The notes under the pieces: generated by a model
Databases searched by the model: none
Seen by the model: the letters and a program-made list of their open reading frames with translations, nothing else
Told to the model about the DNA's origin: nothing
Made by a program: the position numbers and the translations under genes
Part shown: positions 61,861 to 64,000 of the stretch, in pieces
How the letters are laid out: the number at the start of each line of letters is the position of its first letter
Numbering within the stretch: position 1 is the first letter of the stretch
From: Pseudomonas sp. GOM7
Lineage (GTDB): Bacteria > Pseudomonadota > Gammaproteobacteria > Pseudomonadales > Pseudomonadaceae
Direction of reading: 5' to 3'
Assembly: GCF_026723825.1 (NCBI RefSeq)
Contig: NZ_CP113519.1
Coordinates: 3,410,001 to 3,474,000 of the forward strand
DNA: 64,000 nucleotides

Positions 61861-62913
61861 CTAACCGAACAACTCCAGTTGCTCCTGCCGCCCCCGCAGA
61901 TCATGCAGGCGCACGCCAACGCCGAGCAGGCGCACCGGCTTGTCGCCGCGGGCATGGGCCAGGCTGAGCAACTGCCGATAGCTGTCCAGGTCACGGCTGG
62001 CGCCGGCCTGCTCCAGGGTGGTCTGGGTGAAATCGTGGAACTTGACCTTGACGAAGGGTTTGTCCGGCCGGTAGCTAGCATCCAGCCGCTGCAGACGCTC
62101 GTTCATCTCCTCCAGCAACGCTGGCAACTTGTCCAGACAGCTTTGCAGATCCGGCAGATCCTGCTCGTAGGTGTGCTCGACACTCAGCGACTGACGGCGG
62201 CTGTCCACCTTCACCGAGCGCTCATCCAGCCCCCGTGCCAGGCTCCACAGGCGCTCGCCGAAACTGCCGAACTCACGCACCAGAGTCAGCTTGTTCCAGT
62301 CACGCAGATCCAGGCAGGTGCGTATGCCCAGGCGCGCCAGCTTCTGCGCGGTGACCTTGCCCACCCCATGCAGCTTGCTAACCGGCAAGGCCGCGACGAA
62401 ATCCTCCACCTGATCCGGAGTGATCACGAACAGGCCATCGGGCTTGCGCCAGTCACTGGCGATCTTGGCCAAGAACTTGTTCGGCGCCACCCCAGCGGAC
62501 ACCGTGATGCGCAGCTCCTGGGCCACACGTCGGCGAATCTCCTGAGCGATGCGCGTGGCGCTACCGGCGAAATGCGGCGATTCGCTGACGTCGAGATAGG
62601 CCTCGTCCAGCGACAGCGGCTCGATCAGGTCGGTGAACTGACGAAAGATGCCGTGAATCTCCCGCGAGACCGCGCGGTACACCTCGAAACGCGGTTTGAC
62701 GATCAGCAGATCCGGGCACAGCTTCAGCGCATGCCGCGACGACATCGCCGAGCGCACGCCATAGGCACGCGCCTCGTAGTTGCAGGTGGCGATCACCCCG
62801 CGCCGCTCGGCCGAGCCTCCCACCGCCAGCGGTCGGTTGGCCAGGCTCGGGTCATCGCGCATCTCGATTGCGGCGTAAAAGCAGTCGCAGTCAATGTGAA
62901 TAATCTTGCGCAC
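61861..62913 (-). CDS. dinB: DNA polymerase IV
   Basis: A 350-residue Y-family polymerase. Metal ligands are in IHIDCDCFYAAIE (start) and LSLDEAYLDVSE (Asp/Glu near 102-103); GVAPNKFLAKIASDWRKPDG and SKLHGVGKVTAQKLARLGI (helix-hairpin-helix) follow. The C-terminal RQEQLELFG is a beta-clamp binding motif (QLELF). The start is GTG at 62913 with GAGGG upstream, giving MRKIIHIDC as in other pseudomonads. Performs translesion synthesis. Confidence 0.95.
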   Translation of the reverse strand: MRKIIHIDCDCFYAAIEMRDDPSLANRPLAVGGSAERRGVIATCNYEARAYGVRSAMSSRHALKLCPDLLIVKPRFEVYRAVSREIHGIFRQFTDLIEPLSLDEAYLDVSESPHFAGSATRIAQEIRRRVAQELRITVSAGVAPNKFLAKIASDWRKPDGLFVITPDQVEDFVAALPVSKLHGVGKVTAQKLARLGIRTCLDLRDWNKLTLVREFGSFGERLWSLARGLDERSVKVDSRRQSLSVEHTYEQDLPDLQSCLDKLPALLEEMNERLQRLDASYRPDKPFVKVKFHDFTQTTLEQAGASRDLDSYRQLLSLAHARGDKPVRLLGVGVRLHDLRGRQEQLELFG

Positions 62914-63016
62914 GACACCCTCGAAAGCCTTGCCCGGCCTGGCCTGGAGCACTGAAGTCTAACAGGTGTTTGAGGCTAAGCATCTGACTTGAAAACACTT
63001 TTATCGCAATCGACGG

Positions 63017-63044
63017 TTGACAGATGCGCCGCTGACTGTAGAAT
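63017..63044 (+). promoter_or_regulatory. Sigma-70 promoter of the first initiator tRNA
   Basis: TTGACA (63017-63022) and TAGAAT (63039-63044) with a 16-bp spacer, ending 13 bp before the tRNA. Confidence 0.85.
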
Positions 63045-63057
63045 GTCGCCCCACAGA

Positions 63058-63134
<77 letters not shown>

Positions 63135-63142
63135 GCTTCATG

Positions 63143-63170
63143 AAAAGACCACTCGATCGAGTGGTCTTTT
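63143..63170 (+). terminator. Terminator of tRNA copy 1
   Basis: AAAAGACCACTCGA / TCGAGTGGTCTTTT is a perfect palindrome with T run, 8 bp after the tRNA. Confidence 0.9.
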
Positions 63171-63215
63171 TGTTTGGGCGAAAATTAGTTTTTTCGATCA
63201 AAAGCAAGAAATCGA

Positions 63216-63243
63216 TTGACAAGGCTTTAAGCAAGCGTAGAAT
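63216..63243 (+). promoter_or_regulatory. Sigma-70 promoter of the second initiator tRNA
   Basis: TTGACA (63216-63221) and TAGAAT (63238-63243), 16-bp spacer, 6 bp before the tRNA. Same boxes as the first copy, but the spacer sequence differs. Confidence 0.85.
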
Positions 63244-63249
63244 TGCCGG

Positions 63250-63326
<77 letters not shown>

Positions 63327-63333
63327 CCTTCAG

Positions 63334-63363
63334 AAAAAGGCCACTCGATCGAGTGGCCTTTTT
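63334..63363 (+). terminator. Terminator of tRNA copy 2
   Basis: AAAAAGGCCACTCGA / TCGAGTGGCCTTTTT, perfect palindrome with T run; nearly the same as the first terminator (one base pair changed). Confidence 0.9.
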
Positions 63364-63444
63364 CGTTTCCGCTGTCGGCGCTCATTGCACCGGCCGCATC
63401 CCGGCAGTAGCCTGACCCTCCCCCTATCCGCCAGGGAGCCCGGC

Positions 63445-63807
63445 ATGCCCACTCACGAAAAGATCGACTACGTCGAATACCCCAGCCGCGACCTGCCCGC
63501 CACCAAGGCTTTCTTTGCAGCAGCCTTCGGCTGGCGCTTCAGCGACTATGGCCCGGACTACACTGCCTTCAATGGCGAAGGCCTGGATGGCGGCTTCTTC
63601 AGCGCCGACGTTGCCGCGCGTACGGAAAACGGCAGCGCACTGATCGTTTTCTACAGCGACGATCTGCAGGCAACCCTGGCCAAGGTCGAGGCCGCCGGCG
63701 GCAAGATCGTCAAGCCGATCTTTTCCTTCCCTGGCGGCCGGCGCTTCCACTTCATCGAACCGGGCGGCAACGAGTTCGCGGTTTGGTCGCAGCCGTGCGC
63801 AGAATAA
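63445..63807 (+). CDS. VOC-family (glyoxalase/bleomycin-resistance fold) protein
   Basis: A 120-residue single VOC domain: KIDYVEYPSRDLPATKAFFAAAFGWRFSDYGPDY, GGFFSADV, and the C-terminal FPGGRRFHFIEPGGNEFAVWS with a typical metal-ligand Glu. It resembles the glyoxalase-like domain proteins of unknown role found widely. CAGGGAG lies upstream of ATG 63445. Confidence 0.85.
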   Translation: MPTHEKIDYVEYPSRDLPATKAFFAAAFGWRFSDYGPDYTAFNGEGLDGGFFSADVAARTENGSALIVFYSDDLQATLAKVEAAGGKIVKPIFSFPGGRRFHFIEPGGNEFAVWSQPCAE

Positions 63808-63880
63808 GCGCCTAACTGTATCTGTCAGCACCCAGGCAAGCGCGGCATGCTGATGGTTCCCTACCAGCGAGCCAGCCGCC

Positions 63881-64000
63881 ATGCAACGTCTCGAACACCT
63901 GCGCCAGATGGCCAGCTACAACACCTGGATGAACGCTCGGCTGTACGAGGCGGCGCAGACGCTGCCCGATACCGAGATCAGCGTCGAGCGGGGGGCCTTC
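63881..64000 (+). CDS. DinB/YfiT-family protein (partial)
   Basis: The first 40 codons are visible: MQRLEHLRQMASYNTWMNAR then LYEAAQTLPDTEISVERGAF, cut by the window end. The pattern LRQMASYNTWMNxRLYEAA is typical of the helical DinB-like metal-binding family (not DNA polymerase IV). Function unknown. Confidence 0.75.
   Translation, partial: MQRLEHLRQMASYNTWMNARLYEAAQTLPDTEISVERGAF

Noticed and set aside
61449..61967. 172-codon open frame on the plus strand
   Set aside because: It lies across the right arm of the 805-bp inverted element and runs antisense into dinB; no ribosome site or family resemblance.

Overview
The window is high-GC bacterial DNA from a gamma-proteobacterium that reads as a Pseudomonas, most like the P. 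mendocina / P. pseudoalcaligenes group. Support comes from OprD-type porins, AbrB-family and TctABC transporters, and a right-hand block (dusA, tal, a STAS/PP2C pair, PilZ, mlaA, thioesterase, HAD-like, DUF4404, queF) whose order I recognise from P. aeruginosa. The species assignment is inference.

Left part (1-14.8 kb): a homoprotocatechuate (hpa) locus. It holds a C2-type 4-hydroxyphenylacetate 3-hydroxylase at the window edge, the regulators hpaA and hpaR, a phenylacetaldehyde-type dehydrogenase, and one operon hpaG1-hpaG2-hpaE-hpaD-hpaF-hpaH-hpaI plus a succinate-semialdehyde dehydrogenase, closed by a strong terminator. Together they take 4-hydroxyphenylacetate to pyruvate and succinate. 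Three 14-bp palindrome-like sites (413-426, 5293-5306, 7157-7170) look like HpaR operators. A 38-bp element repeated upstream of the hydroxylase and of hpaG looks like a shared activator site. A low-GC OLD-like ATPase/TOPRIM gene sits inside this locus and looks acquired.

Middle part (14.8-43.6 kb): accessory catabolism of unknown substrate. The left half (15.4-26.2 kb) has MmgE/PrpD, a CaiB-type CoA-transferase, a Bug/TctC binding protein, LysR, an OprD porin, IclR, an AbrB-family permease and TctAB. The right half (26.7-43.6 kb) has a beta-oxidation-like operon (enoyl-CoA hydratase, ADP-forming acyl-CoA ligase, FadB-like fusion, 3-oxoadipyl-CoA-type thiolase, thioesterase). Divergent from a LysR gene is an operon of a divergent IlvD/Edd dehydratase, both subunits of an aconitase X, an FAD oxidoreductase, and an OprD porin flanked by two paralogous AAHS-type MFS carriers. 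The IlvD-AcnX-FAD unit is the best candidate here for an undescribed pathway.

Right part (43.8-64 kb): mostly conserved housekeeping genes. These are tRNA modification (dusA, queF), transaldolase, a partner-switching pair, lipid asymmetry (mlaA), an RND pump, an ABC exporter, fadE, dinB, two tandem initiator tRNA genes each with its own promoter and terminator, and two small proteins at the edge. The intergenic spaces carry several repeat families, including an ~805-bp element with ~300-bp imperfect inverted ends.
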